Source of the DNA: Larix sibirica
Taxonomy: Eukaryota > Streptophyta > Pinopsida > Pinales > Pinaceae
DNA length: 15,260 nucleotides
Reading direction: 5' to 3'
NCBI GenBank assembly: GCA_004151065.3
Contig: NWUY0300042905.1
Span: forward strand, 4,321-19,580
Both the position numbers and the translations under genes were made by a program. This document shows positions 1 to 9,358 of this stretch, piece after piece; positions within the stretch are counted from its first letter, which is position 1, and the number at the start of each line of letters is the position of its first letter. Under the pieces are notes generated by a model. That model ran no database searches and was not told the DNA's origin. It was given only the letters and a program-made list of their open reading frames with translations.

Positions 1-640
1 GGAAGGAGTTACACATCTCCCTATTAGGTTGTAGAATGCACCTCTTGTACCCAACAAAAGCAAAACTCATAATAGATCCACTCTCCTATGACTATAATCT
101 TAAAAGGTTTTAAATAAAGAAGGAAATGGAAAACAAAGAAGAAGTTTGAATGCAAAACCATTTCGACTTTTCGATAAGTTTTTGGTCGGATTCTAATAAT
201 TTTCTTTTTTAAAAAATCATGTTTATGTGTGGTTCAAATCGTGACCTAAATTCATAGATAAATTTAGCCTCCTCAAAAACCGTAGGGCACCCATATCCTC
301 TGAATTTAAACATTGTTCGAAGGAATTTTAAAAATTCCAAATTCCGTTGAAATCTGGCCGAAATAAACGTTCAGGAATAGTTTAAATCGTCGCATGTATA
401 GGATAAGAGAAAGACAAATGATAACCAAAAAATTATAAAAGGCAAAATGGATATAAATACAACATACTCGAAATATGAATACTTACCAAACTAATTTGGA
501 CAGAGTACTTCGTTGGTGGATGACTTTGAAATGGATTTAAATAGAATCAGTGGTTTCATCAAATTAATTCAATGTAACGTCACTAACAATTGGACCGCAA
601 ATCTCTTCAAACCTCACGCCGCCACCAGAACTACATCGAT
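1..640. other. AT-rich upstream flank, nothing recognised
   Basis: I see no coding region, RNA gene, LTR end or primer-binding site on either strand here. The sequence is AT-rich with frequent stops in all frames. It is simply the distal 5' flank of the LEA_2-like gene at 836. The opening bases, a GTAGAATGCA-type stretch, resemble a stretch near 6549, but the match is too short to call a repeat. Confidence 0.5.
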
Positions 641-835
641 GCCAGGTGACAGTGCGTGATGTATGAGCCAATCAATTCGAATTCTAGAGCCCTTCAGTCT
701 CTGATAGCCGAATGGTAGGTCGGGCAGTTTGTTGCCTTTCCCTATTCGCCATGAACAGCAAAGACAGACCCATAAGTCCCCAAGCCTTCGCTTCCACAGG
801 AATTCTTGCAGCGGTGTTTAAACACCATCACAAAA
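641..835 (+). promoter_or_regulatory. Probable proximal promoter and 5' UTR of the LEA_2-like gene
   Basis: Composition turns more GC-rich from about 600. A CCAAT box lies at 668-672, about 165 bases before the ATG at 836. I see no clear TATA box at the usual distance, so the transcription start cannot be placed. The leader carries earlier small ATGs, for example at 712 and 750, in frames that do not continue into the protein. They are either upstream ORFs or lie before the transcription start. Support is positional only. Confidence 0.3.
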
Positions 836-1447
836 ATGCCACCCGCAACCGCCCCGAGATCGAATCCAGTGGAGGCCCAAGAGCCCTACGCCTACGGTTA
901 CCCCGCAGACCCATACTATGTCGTTCTACCTCCAGCTCCATCTCTTCCTAATAGGCGCCGCCGCCGCCTTCGGTTCCTCGCTTACGCCGTCACTCTGGTT
1001 CTCCTTCTCGGCCTCCTTCTCGGCGGGGCGCTCTATTACTTCTGGCCCTCCCACCCGAGTATTCAAGTCTTGCCCTTACAATTCAATAATATGAATTTCC
1101 AGACAATCCCTAATCCTGGCTCCGACGTGCCCTATCTGTTCATGAATATCAGCATGGCCATGTTCCTCCGGATCCAGAACAGGGATTATTTCAGTGTGGG
1201 CTATGATTCTGTGGATACAGGGTTAGAGTATCGGGGGCAGACAATTGGGGTCGTCAAATCGGAGGGCGGCCACTTGCCGGCTCGGTACACGGCCTATGTG
1301 AATACCACGCTTAAGCTCGATAGAATCCAAATACTGCATGATGTTGTGAACCTTTTGGAGGATCTTGCCTGCAAGAAGCTGCCGTTTGATACTGTTGCGA
1401 AATTCAATGGCCGGGTTCGCGTTTTATTCGCCAAAATTTCGCTAAAG
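836..1447 (+). CDS. LEA_2 / NDR1-HIN1-like membrane protein, first exon (partial gene)
   Basis: This is the only host gene I can support. From the ATG at 836 (context AAAATGCC) the exon encodes 204 residues. Residues 1-38 are rich in Pro, Tyr and Ala, ending YYVVLPPAPSLP. A basic run, Arg40-44, is followed by one hydrophobic segment at about 47-69 (LVLLLGLLLGG) and then a LEA_2-type extracytoplasmic region: PSIQVLPLQFNNMNF, an IQNRDYFSVGYDS stretch, an EYRGQTIG strand and possible N-glycosylation sites at Asn104 and Asn156. A short cytosolic proline-rich tail, basic stop-transfer and single anchor are the usual layout of plant NHL proteins, some of which act in defence signalling at the plasma membrane. 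The ATG is preferred to the in-frame TTG at 806. The exon ends at Lys204 at an AAAG|GTACGG donor in phase 0; reading through gives only eleven residues before a stop. The expected C-terminal exon was not found, so the gene is either split by a long intron or a fragment. The family call is firm; the exact subfamily is not. Confidence 0.78.
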
Positions 1448-1453
1448 GTACGG
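1448..1453 (+). promoter_or_regulatory. 5' splice donor of the LEA_2-like exon
   Basis: GTACGG follows AAAG and matches the plant donor consensus (AG|GTA). It falls exactly between codons 204 and 205, and composition drops to AT-rich intron-like DNA right after it. The loss of LEA_2-like sequence at this point (FILNFYLC then stop) supports an intron starting here. Confidence 0.6.
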
Positions 1454-1612
1454 TTTATTTTGAATTTTTATCTTTGCTAGGTTTGTTTTTTTCTCTCTTT
1501 GTTGATTGGTAGGTTATACCCTAAACGTGTTAGATCTTAAAAACCATAAGGCAGTTTCAATCAAAAAAACTTATGGAGATATTGTCGAGCTGTGAAAGCC
1601 TCAATCAGTCAA

Positions 1613-1822
1613 TTATTTGAATTTGTGTTCAGTACTCGGCTCCTCAGGGGAAAAAAATAAAAAATTACATGCTTTGTGAAAGAAAGGGAAATTGAATCAA
1701 AATGCAAAGGGCTTGAGAAATTTATTTGAATTTGTGTTCAGTACTCGGCTCCTCAGGGAAAAAAAATTAAAAATTACATGCTTTGTGAAAGAAAAGGGAA
1801 ATTGAATCAAAATGCAAAGGGC
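1613..1822. repeat. Recent 109-bp tandem duplication (two copies)
   Basis: Copy 1 starts at 1613 and copy 2 at 1722, each beginning TTATTTGAATTTGTGTTCAG. They share the GTACTCGGCTCCTCAGGG core, a poly-A run, ACATGCTTTGTGAAAGAAA and ATTGAATCAAAATGCAAAGG. The only differences I see are in A-run length and a base or two near the end, so the duplication is young compared with everything else in the window. It lies inside the presumed intron. Confidence 0.9.
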
Positions 1823-1956
1823 CTGTACACTGTTGTGCTATCTCAGAGATGTTGCCATCCTCGTAAAACCTACAATTTTTTTTTAGCTTCGATAACTTTT
1901 CACAGGAATAAAGAAGAGAAAGAAGGAAAAACCTGGTCAGCTGTGATTTGAACCTA

Positions 1957-2420
1957 TGGCTTCATCTTGAAACGCAAGATTCTACCGATTGGGTATTTAG
2001 AAAATCGAAAATTTTAAGCTATTCAAATTATTTGATTGCTTAAATCACTGGTTTTAGATGATACATGAATGAAGAATTCTCCTTTTAATGAACCGTTTGT
2101 CATGAATCATGTTATGACCTACCTGTACACAGGTAGCATGATATATTATCTTGTGGCTTCATTTTGAAACGCAAGTGCCAATTGGGTATTCAGAAAACCC
2201 TAATTTTTAAGCCATTTTAAATTATGTGATTCCTACACTAATTTTAGGTGACACGGGGGATCGACATTGGGATGCGTGAAGGATTATCTGTTTGTCATAA
2301 CGCAAGCTATTATTACCGGTGTGACTAGATGATAATGATAGACCATTGGGATGGGTGAAGAATTCTCCGTTTGATGAGAAATTCGTCAAGAATCGTGCTA
2401 TTACCTGGCAAGTTGGCTGT
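1957..2420. repeat. Old diverged direct repeats, unit about 190-197 bp
   Basis: Unit A starts at 1957 and unit B at 2154, both with TGGCTTCAT(C/T)TTGAAACGCAAG. Both run on through ATTGGGTATT(T/C)AGAAAA, AAATTAT(T/G)TGATT and a TTTGTCAT block. A third, partial unit at about 2342-2420 repeats the GAAGAATTCTCC(T/G)TTT(A/G)ATGA block of unit A and the CATTGGGATG(C/G)GTGAAG block of unit B. Identity is clearly lower than in the 109-bp duplication nearby. No coding sense or terminal inverted repeat is apparent. Confidence 0.7.
2119..2136. repeat. Perfect 8-bp inverted repeat (small hairpin)
   Basis: CTACCTGT, a two-base centre (AC), then ACAGGTAG. It is flanked by ATCATG on the left and CATGAT on the right, which extend the dyad with a bulge. 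It sits at the end of repeat unit A. It has no T-tract and is not a bacterial-type terminator; any role is unknown. Confidence 0.5.
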
Positions 2421-2540
2421 ACTGCGTAGACATGTAGGTTGATATGCGAGTAGTTTAGAGTATTTGGACTTTTTTTGGCTTGCTTTCCAAATATTTTTCC
2501 ATTAAATCCCATAGAAATGGTTGGCATGGTATATATAAGG

Positions 2541-3790
2541 TGTTAAGATTGTACGGGTGGAATAGGGGTTTTTAGGGCATTATTCCACAAGAAGGGGAGT
2601 GAGAAAGAGTGAGAAGATAAATGATCATAGTGACTTATCATTTAAGTCACTACCTTTATTTACTCTTTTTATCCTATGTTTTTATTAATCCCACTTTATT
2701 AAAGTTCATTAATCATAATCTTGGGTTAATTATCCTAAGGTTGGTATTAGAGGGGAAAAATGTGTCCAACCCTATGTATTCCACTTGGCTAGTTCCTATC
2801 ACCTATGTATGCCATTTGGCTAGTTCTCTACATGCATATAATTATGGAGAACTAGTCCATTTGTCCATCATTCTCCTATGCTTGAACCATCATTTGTTGT
2901 CAGGTATGAACCACCAATGACCAAGCCATACCATTACCACCCATACTACCATCACCATATGGTAGGCGGAGCGGTACCAAGAAGAACGAATTGGAATAGA
3001 TGCAGGGGAAAAATCGATACCTTATTGTGGATTGGTAGCCCCAGTTCGGGGGTGGTTTGTCAAAGAAAGATATGGCTTGACAGAACCTACGGCTAGGAGG
3101 AACGTTCTCAGTTTGCAGTCGATTGTATTTCTAGATAAGTATCCATTGGTGTATAATGATGGGTATTTATTTACATTTGTATTAATTACTGCTACCATAT
3201 GATTTACATGAATTGAATTAATGGCAATAGTGAATGCATTCTTGTGGAAATAGTTGATGGAGTTTTTATATATGTTTTACGTGTGATTATACACATAATT
3301 ATTTCCACGGTAAGTGTTTAATAAAATCAATAGAAAAATGAAATTGCATGTCAGAGGTGAATTCACTAGCAACTAATGCCATTGGTATTTGATTTGCTTT
3401 GTCATTGAGATACATCAACATCAATTATGTATGGGTTTAAGAGAAGTGACTCCTAGTTTTGTGGGAGCAACTTGAGATACTTTGTACTTGATTAACTCTT
3501 TTACATCTTGACTAATTTTGGCCTAGTTGCCACACAAAGGCATATAGTTCTTTTTGCCAAAGAAAAAAATGCATTTCTTATTCTAGTAAGGACGAAATAC
3601 ATGTTCTACAAGTGTTTTGGGTATAGTACAAAAGGGATGAAAAACATAATTTCTCCGATCTCAATAATTGACAAAAGCATCCAACTCGGTTGACAAGTGC
3701 TCAAGGCACAATACAAAAAAGGGACCAAAACAACCAAAATTAGTAACTGGTAGAGAGAACATAGCCATGCCAATAAAGTGTTCTAACGAA
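2541..3790. other. Unclassified DNA, no supported gene
   Basis: Short open frames exist, for example a His/Tyr-rich stretch (HYHPYYHHHM) near 2930-2960, but none matches a family I know or shows domain structure. A TGTTAAGATTG stretch at about 2541 looks like a copia LTR start, but I found neither a matching CA end nor a primer-binding site, so no LTR is called. Confidence 0.4.
2771..2827. repeat. Short direct repeat, 31-bp period
   Basis: CCTATGTAT(T/G)CCA(C/T)TTGGC followed by TAGTTC occurs at 2771-2796 and again at 2802-2827, with two mismatches in 26 bases. Such small direct repeats are common in retrotransposon LTRs, but no element could be delimited around it. Confidence 0.7.
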
Positions 3791-4610
3791 TCCACATAGG
3801 AACAATAAAAGTCCATATACAAACATATTGCTTTTTTAAACTACACCAAATTAACAATCCTTGACCGAATTGCCTGACCATCTAGGAATTCATCAATGAT
3901 TACATGTCCAGTAGGAATATTAAGCCCAACTTTGGACAAGTCATCACCCATTGAATTGTGCTCCCAAAACACATGTGTGAAAGTAATTCAGTAAAAAAGT
4001 GATCGATTAGCTTTGAACTACTCAGCAAGAGGGAGTAAAAGAAGGTTATGGGCTTGTAGATGATCATTCCTCCAAGAGATGATCAACTTTGAGTCTTTGA
4101 ATACTTTAAGTGCCATGGATTCTCCCATGTTATTAGTTCCATGGTCTTGATAATCTTTGTACTGATAAAATTGAGGATCTCAAAGATAGAGAATGCCATC
4201 CATACTGCTGGTAGCCTCCGACCCATGATAGGCCCCATAAAAAAAACCCATGTCGCGGATTTGATGATTTGGACTTCACCTACTTGTTTTTGAACCGCAT
4301 GTTTCTAAACCACTTGACAGTGAAGTAATATAACTTTGACTTTTGTTTTCAAAAACCAATGAATTTCCAACTATTCACATTACAAGGTAATGCCAATAAT
4401 CATTTCAGATTTAATCTTTCATACCAAGCCTTAAGGTAGTTTTCAAAAGGTACACCTAGCCAAATATCGTGCTTCCCAAGACATCCCTCTAAATCCCTCC
4501 AAACTTGTTTAGTGAAAGGACACCCAATGAAAAGATGCGGGCAAGTTTCAACATCAATCTTTTATTGTAATATTGCTTTAGTGGGAACTTTTTTGTGAAT
4601 TGCTACCACC
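3790..4610 (-). pseudogene. Decayed LINE ORF2 tail (zf-RVT + RNase H), minus strand
   Basis: Read on the minus strand from about 4610, the sequence has a zf-RVT start (KKVPTKAILQ), then the zinc-binding end of that domain (DVETCPHLFIGCPF followed by TKQVWRDLEG). An RNase H region follows: a WVFF-G start at about 4240, GTNNMGESMALK, then DSKLIISW, and finally HNSMGDDLSKVGLN with an IIDEFLDGQAI tail near 3870-3970. These blocks, in this order, mark the 3' end of ORF2 of plant non-LTR retrotransposons, whose reverse transcriptase and RNase H copy the element into the genome. The blocks lie in different frames with stops between them. The stretch between MALK and DSKLI is shorter than usual, so there is an internal deletion. 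The upstream endonuclease and RT are absent. This is a 5'-truncated dead copy. Confidence 0.75.
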
Positions 4611-4944
4611 TAAGAAGCTTGGATTTTATAGGAACTTTGTTCTTCTACAATTTATAATGCACAAAAACTTGGTGTATAGTTATCAATTAGTTTGTTTATT
4701 TTATGTTCTTATCCATGAATATTGAGAATTATGAGACAACCATTGGTATCACAATAACATGACAACTTTTGTATTGAGAAATATATTAAAAAGAATGCAT
4801 GAATAGTAAAGGAGCATCATATAAATGCGCTTCTATATCATTAGTGTAGATCCATCTTAACTACGGATCTATTAAGCACCGAGGGGATCCAAAATAATTA
4901 AGAAACAAATCTCTTGATGCTTAAAAGATCCTAAGTTAATATGG
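4611..4944. other. Spacer between the two LINE tails, nothing recognised
   Basis: AT-rich sequence with no coding signal. It could be old host DNA or undetectably decayed LINE sequence. No target-site duplication could be matched to either LINE fragment. Confidence 0.4.
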
Positions 4945-4968
4945 AATATATATATGTGTGTGTGTGTG

Positions 4969-5013
<45 letters not shown>

Positions 5014-5040
5014 GTATATACACACATTTATATATATTTA
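4945..5040. repeat. Compound microsatellite (TA)n (TG)n (TACA)n (TATG)n
   Basis: A (TA) run, then (GT)7-like, (ACAT) repeats, a second (TA) run of about 20 bases, (GTAT) repeats and a final TA-rich end. Several parts are mutually complementary, such as the CATACATA and TATGTATG blocks, so it can fold on itself. It directly abuts the 5' end of the plus-strand LINE tail. The many Met/Tyr/Val/His codons read through it are not a gene. Confidence 0.95.
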
Positions 5041-5900
5041 TCCTTGGTATGTGGTTGGTGTTATATGTGCAAATCCCATGAGGAGACCACTTCTCATTTT
5101 TTTTTGAGTTGTTCTTTCTTGGTGCAGGTTTGGAAGGAGGTGGAAAGCCATTTGGGTCTCCCTAATTTGTGGTCGAGGGGAGGGTGGATGAAAATTTCAA
5201 GGAGTGTTTCACCTGAAGGGAAATTTTTTTAGGGCTCTCCCATACTTAGTCACTTGGGGGATTTGGCTTACAAGGAACATATATATTTTTGAGGACAAAC
5301 TATCTCCCTCATTACAAGTTACTGCTTAGGTTATTGCTCTGCTTTCCACTTTTCAAACTTTTGATAGCTCTAAACATCTAAGGTTTGTGGGTGACCTCCT
5401 TATTGACATGTCATATTCATGGAGTTTTTTTATGGGACTTGTTAGGGCCTTGGTCAAATTTGTGCTTTGGGTATGTTCATCTCTTCGAGAATTACTATGT
5501 CATTGTCGAGCTTATCTAAGATCCGTGACCAATAATATCAGAGAGTTTAAGGCTCTAATATTTCTTATGAAATATGCCTTCAATAAGGGTATTTAAAGGA
5601 TCTGGGTCTATGGGGACTATGCTCTTATCACCAGTTGGATGAATGAACAAGTTCACATTCACAACATTGATCTACATTCTTTGTGTTTGCATCTGAAAGA
5701 ACTTTCTCATTAGTTCCAGGAGATCAACTTTTCTCATATTTGCAAGGAACTAAATACTCAGGTTGATTCTATGTCCAAAGAGGGGCTTCACAAGCCTCCT
5801 AATTACATTTATGAAGATGAATTCCTTGATGGGACTTTAGTGTCATCTAGGACACTTGGTTTAATGAATTTTAAAGGTTTGTGGGTGGTTTGTAATTTTG
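5041..5900 (+). pseudogene. Decayed LINE ORF2 tail (zf-RVT + RNase H), plus strand
   Basis: The frame entering from the microsatellite gives WCYMCKSHEETTSHFFLSCS followed by FLVQVWKEVESHLGL. This is a zf-RVT zinc site (C-x2-C, then E-E-T-x-S-H-x4-C). RNase H blocks follow: WSFF-G at about 5419, TNNIREFKALIFLMKYAFNK near 5528-5590, a GDYALITSWMNEQ block near 5610, and HICKELNTQVDSMSKEGL with YEDEFLDGTLVSS at about 5735-5850. The order matches the minus-strand copy and the DEFLDG tail is shared, so the families are related, but the sequences differ considerably. Stops and frame changes occur after the zinc site and between RNase H blocks. The element is truncated at its 5' end exactly at the microsatellite. 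Confidence 0.8.
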
Positions 5901-6740
5901 TTTGTATTAAGATCAATATGCTTTTAATGTTTCTAGTATGTCATTTGGTATTACAACTAAGTAGTACGTTGTTTTGGGATAAACGGATCTTTGCATGAGG
6001 ATGATACTTTTTGTGTGCTTTCATTTTCTAGGTAGTTGGGTTTAGCAGTCCCAACATGGGATTTTTGCTCTCTAGAATCTTGAGGATTGTATTTTGATTT
6101 CTTCTTGGAATGAAAAATATGTTTTTTTTCGTGGAAAAAATATTAATCCTTGGTATATGTCTTATGCTTGGTATATGCCTTCTAATTCTCTATATAAAAG
6201 TAGATTGGTGCCACCACATCTTTTTCATAAAAGAATATTGAACACTCTTGTGATCAAGGATTCTATGCATTATCCAAGGTTTCAAAAGTAATTAAGGTTA
6301 ATACACCATTAGTAGAAACAATGGAGGAAACATGGCGACTTCTCAATTTCAATAACAAAATACCATACCTAAATGCTTCTACCATATTTTGATGCCAAAC
6401 AAGTGGAGAGATGAATGCCAAATCATATCATTCTGGATGTGAACAAAATTATTTCGACAATATAATCGCTAAGTCGTGTTTTACTAGTTATTTTATTTTC
6501 TTTAGCTTTAATAGTTGTTCTTTGTTGAACAAAAAAGGGAAAAACCTTGTAGAATGCAAAACTTGTATTTGCTCATACCTTGGCAAAACCAAAGCAATAG
6601 TGACATAACAAGAACAATATGTTAAAAGGAAAAACACGGGAGCACAATCCCTTAAACAATATCCCAAATTCTACTAATTAGAATGCAACATTAGTTGTGG
6701 CATACTGAATCAACCAAAGATTTAAAAAAAGACCAAAAAT
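5901..6740. other. Probable LINE 3' UTR then unclassified DNA
   Basis: The first few hundred bases likely include the 3' UTR of the plus-strand LINE (T-rich, no coding sense), but no poly-A tail or target-site duplication marks its end. From about 6100 I see only short frames with no known motif. This stretch borders the left LTR of the big copia element. Confidence 0.35.
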
Positions 6741-7010
6741 ATCACGGAAATTGAACACATAAAGAGACCAAGTAATAGTTTGAAAGAGATATCACAATAT
6801 ATTGTGTAATAATGAGAAAGAGAAAACTTTCTTATAAAGGTTTACAATGAAGTCGAGTAAATCCACTTTAGGAATGTGGGATAGATTGTTAAAAGCAATA
6901 AAGCAACTTAACCATACAAACCTAAAATAACCTAAAGTCATAAGTGACTTTATTAAATCCCAAGTCTAATATCTAATTGACAATTACATAAAGTAAGTTT
7001 TACTTTAACA
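6741..7010 (-). repeat. 3' LTR of the minus-strand copia element
   Basis: On the minus strand the LTR starts TGTTAAAGTAAAAC directly after the polypurine tract. It runs for about 260 bases to a GTGTTCA end at 6752, or to about 6741 if shared sequence is used as the guide. Bases 6741-6925 align with 15088-15260 with roughly 85-90% identity and one indel of about a dozen bases. The length is short for copia but within range. Confidence 0.85.
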
Positions 7011-7020
7011 CCCCCCCTTA
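7011..7020 (-). promoter_or_regulatory. Polypurine tract (plus-strand DNA synthesis primer)
   Basis: On the minus strand TAAGGGGGGG lies immediately before the LTR start TGTTAAAG. This is where RNase H leaves the purine primer for second-strand synthesis in LTR elements. Position and composition fit exactly. Confidence 0.85.
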
Positions 7021-7906
7021 ATGGTCAATCTACTGACTACACCAAGTTTCTCTTGAAATTTTACATGTTTTTTTTGGACCTAATGACTTGGTGAAAATGT
7101 TTGTAGTTTGGTCCTCTGTGCGAAAGTATTGCAGCTCAACAATTCCATCTTCTACAAGCTATCAATTGAAGTGGTAATGTATCTCAACGTGCTTGGTGCA
7201 CTCATGGAAGATTGGATTCTTAGCTAGTTTTTGCACCCCTTGATTGTCGCAGAGTAGGGGTGTCAGCTCTGTTTGTTGCATCTTCATATATGAAAGCATC
7301 CTCCTGAGCCAAACTGCCTCACATGCTCCTTTCACCTCTCCTCAATATTTTGCTTTTGTCGATGAAAGTGTTATTGTGTGCTGCTTCATGCTGGTCCATC
7401 TGACTACGCTTGTGCCAAGGTTGAATACATATCCAGAGGTTGATTTTCTGTCATCGAGGCAACCTACCCAATCTAAATCTGTATATCCACACAACCTACG
7501 ATATTTGATTCTGCTTTACATAATGCCAAAGTCAAGTGTCCCCTTCACATATCTCAACACCCGCTTTGTTGCAGTCCAATGCTCTGCTTTTGGTACTGTC
7601 ATGAATCTGAAAATGAAGTTCACAACATAACTCAAATCATGCCTAGTGGCTATAAGATATATCAAGCTACCCACTAGTTGCTTGTAGATTGACTCATTCA
7701 TTGCCTCATAGTCGGTCTTGGATAAAAGTTCCACCCCTTTCTCCATAGGTGTAGACAAGATTTTGCAATGTCATTCTAAAAGTTTGTCAAGCAAACTCTT
7801 ATCATATTTTGTTTGAGACAAAAATGCTGCTACTTGTTTTCCGAACTTCCACACCTAGACAATAATGTAGGAGGCCTAGATTAGGCATATCAAAAGCTTT
7901 ACTAAT
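7021..7906 (-). pseudogene. copia RT C-terminus and RNase H (broken)
   Basis: Minus-strand reading gives LGVEVRKT, a STPMEKGVELLSKTDYEA block, YKQLVGSLIYL and a KRVLRYVKGTL block: the RT-to-RNase H connection of copia pol. RNase H follows with YTDLDWVGCLDDRKSTSGY (7470-7500), LSSTKAKY (7345-7365) and CDNQGVQKLAKNP then TKHVEIHYHF near 7160-7250. In active copia enzymes the middle block reads STEAEY; both Glu are Lys here and TGA follows (7342-7344), so the catalytic Glu is lost. A frameshift near 7800 separates this from the upstream RT. Confidence 0.85.
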
Positions 7907-8648
7907 GTTTGATTTTATCCATTCAATCATGTTTGCTTCCCTACCTGTGATGATGATGACATCTACATAAATGACTAGTAGGATGATCTCATTACCACTG
8001 CTTTTGACATATAAGTTGGAATCTGAAGGACTCTGCTGGAACCCCTACTCAACTAAGTACCTATCAATCTTGATGTACCATTCCCTGGGTGCCTTCTTCA
8101 TGCCATATAACACTTTCTTTAACCTGCAAACAAAATGCTCTTTCCTTGAAACCTCAAATCCATGTGGCTAATACATATAAACCTCTTCCTCCAAATCTCC
8201 ATTGAGGAAGGCGCTCTTCATGTCCATTTGATGGACTTTCCAGCCACACTATGCTGCCATGGCTAGAACAAGATAGATGGAGCTCATCTTTGCTATAGGA
8301 GCAAAGGTCTCCTCATAATCAATGCCCTCTCGTTGAGAGAACCCTTTTGCTACCAACCATGCCTTTTACTTGTCAAGTTTGCCATTTGCCTTGTACTTGA
8401 CCTTGTACACCCATTTGTATCCAATTTGTTTCTTCCCTAGTGGAAGTGTTGTGAGATCCCAAGTCTGATTTTTCATCTAACCTTCATGTTCAACAATCAT
8501 CGCCTTCTACCATTCAGGTCTCCCTTTTGCTTCTTTGAACACCTGTGAATCGAATACTTCTTGAACATTGGCCATAAGAGCAATGTTAATCGTATTGGGT
8601 TTATGTTTGCTCTTTCCTCTCGATGATTGTCCCTCAATCATTTCTAGT
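7907..8648 (-). pseudogene. Tandem RT unit 1 (RT palm with YVDV)
   Basis: The unit reads, on the minus strand, from a pre-RT linker (HKPNTINIALMANVQEV) through [72 protein letters not shown] and IYVDVIIITGREAN. The palm Asp of motif A (QMDMKSAF) is kept, but the YVDD box at 7958-7969 is YVDV, so the second catalytic Asp is gone. In-frame stops interrupt it. This unit is contiguous with the RNase H part and is the natural 3' end of pol. Confidence 0.85.
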
Positions 8649-9358
8649 GTTTGATTTTATATGTTCAATCATACTTGTCTCATTACCTATAAGAATGATG
8701 CTCTCCACATATATGACCAATAGGATATCATTACCATTGCTTTTGATGTATAGGTTGGACACTGGAACCCCTATTCAACCAAGTACCTATCAATCTTAAT
8801 GTACCATGCCTCGGGTGCCTACTTCATGCCATATAGAGCCTTCTTTTATCTATAGACAAAATGCTATTACCCTGAAACCTCAAACCCCTTTAGTTAATAC
8901 AGATAAACCTCTTCCTTCAAACCTTCATTGTGGAAGGCGCTCTTCACGTCCATCCGATGGACCTTCCAACCACACTATGTTGCTATGGCTAGAATTAGTT
9001 GAATAGTGCTAATCTTTGTTTTAGGAGCAAACGTCTCCCCATAATCAATGCCCTCTCACTGAAAGAATGCTTTTGCTAACAATTGTTCCATGTACTTGTC
9101 AAGTTTTCCATCTGCCTTATACTTGACCTTATAAACCCATTTGCAGCCAATGGATTTCTTCCCTGGTGAAGTGCTATGACAACCCATGTCTAATTTTTCA
9201 TTGAACTTCCATGTTCAATAGTCATCACCTTCTCCCTTTTGCTTCTTTGAACACCTATGTCTCGAATACTTCTTGAACCTTGGCCATAAGAGCAAAGTTA
9301 ATATGTTGGGTTTCTATTTTCTCTTTCCTCTCAATAATCGTCCCTGATCGTTTCTACT
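8649..9358 (-). pseudogene. Tandem RT unit 2 (RT palm with YVES)
   Basis: This repeats unit 1 with a 742-base offset at its left edge (GTTTGATTTTAT at 7907 and 8649). It has KSIGCKWVYKVKYKADGKLD, EGIDYGETFAP, VHRMDVKSAF and KKALYGMKQAPR, then a YVDD box decayed to YVES at 8700-8711. Stops and indels are present. Its minus-strand end (left edge) runs straight into the pre-RT linker of unit 1, as a head-to-tail duplication would. Confidence 0.85.

Larger units (their letters stand above)
1454..2540. other. Putative intron 1 or 3' flank, AT-rich with repeats
   Basis: No coding signal is seen. T-rich stretches and stops in all frames follow the donor. The region holds two repeat families, listed separately. 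I looked for an AG acceptor followed by a plausible LEA_2 C-terminus (a Cys-containing strand then a short tail) and did not recognise one. Confidence 0.4.

Noticed and set aside
712-951. Open frame of about 79 codons overlapping the start of the LEA_2-like exon
   Set aside because: It lies in another frame over the GC-rich exon start, is Arg/Ser-rich without domains, and ends inside the gene. It is a shadow or at most an upstream ORF.
2541-2600. Possible LTR start (TGTTAAGATTG)
   Set aside because: No matching CA end, primer-binding site or second copy was found nearby.
2621-3096. Two overlapping frames with hydrophobic and His/Tyr-rich peptides
   Set aside because: No known motif, low-complexity AT-rich DNA, and a short direct repeat runs through it. 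There is no sign of a gene.
4954-5035. Peptide of Tyr/Ile/Val/His repeats
   Set aside because: It is just the microsatellite translated. The LINE signal begins only after it.
3790-5900. The two LINE tails as one twin-primed LINE insertion
   Set aside because: Twin priming places adjoining parts of one element in opposite directions; here both fragments carry the same domains and differ too much in sequence.
7244-7630. Plus-strand open frame of 128 codons
   Set aside because: It is the antisense of the copia RNase H and RT end, which has clear family motifs on the minus strand.
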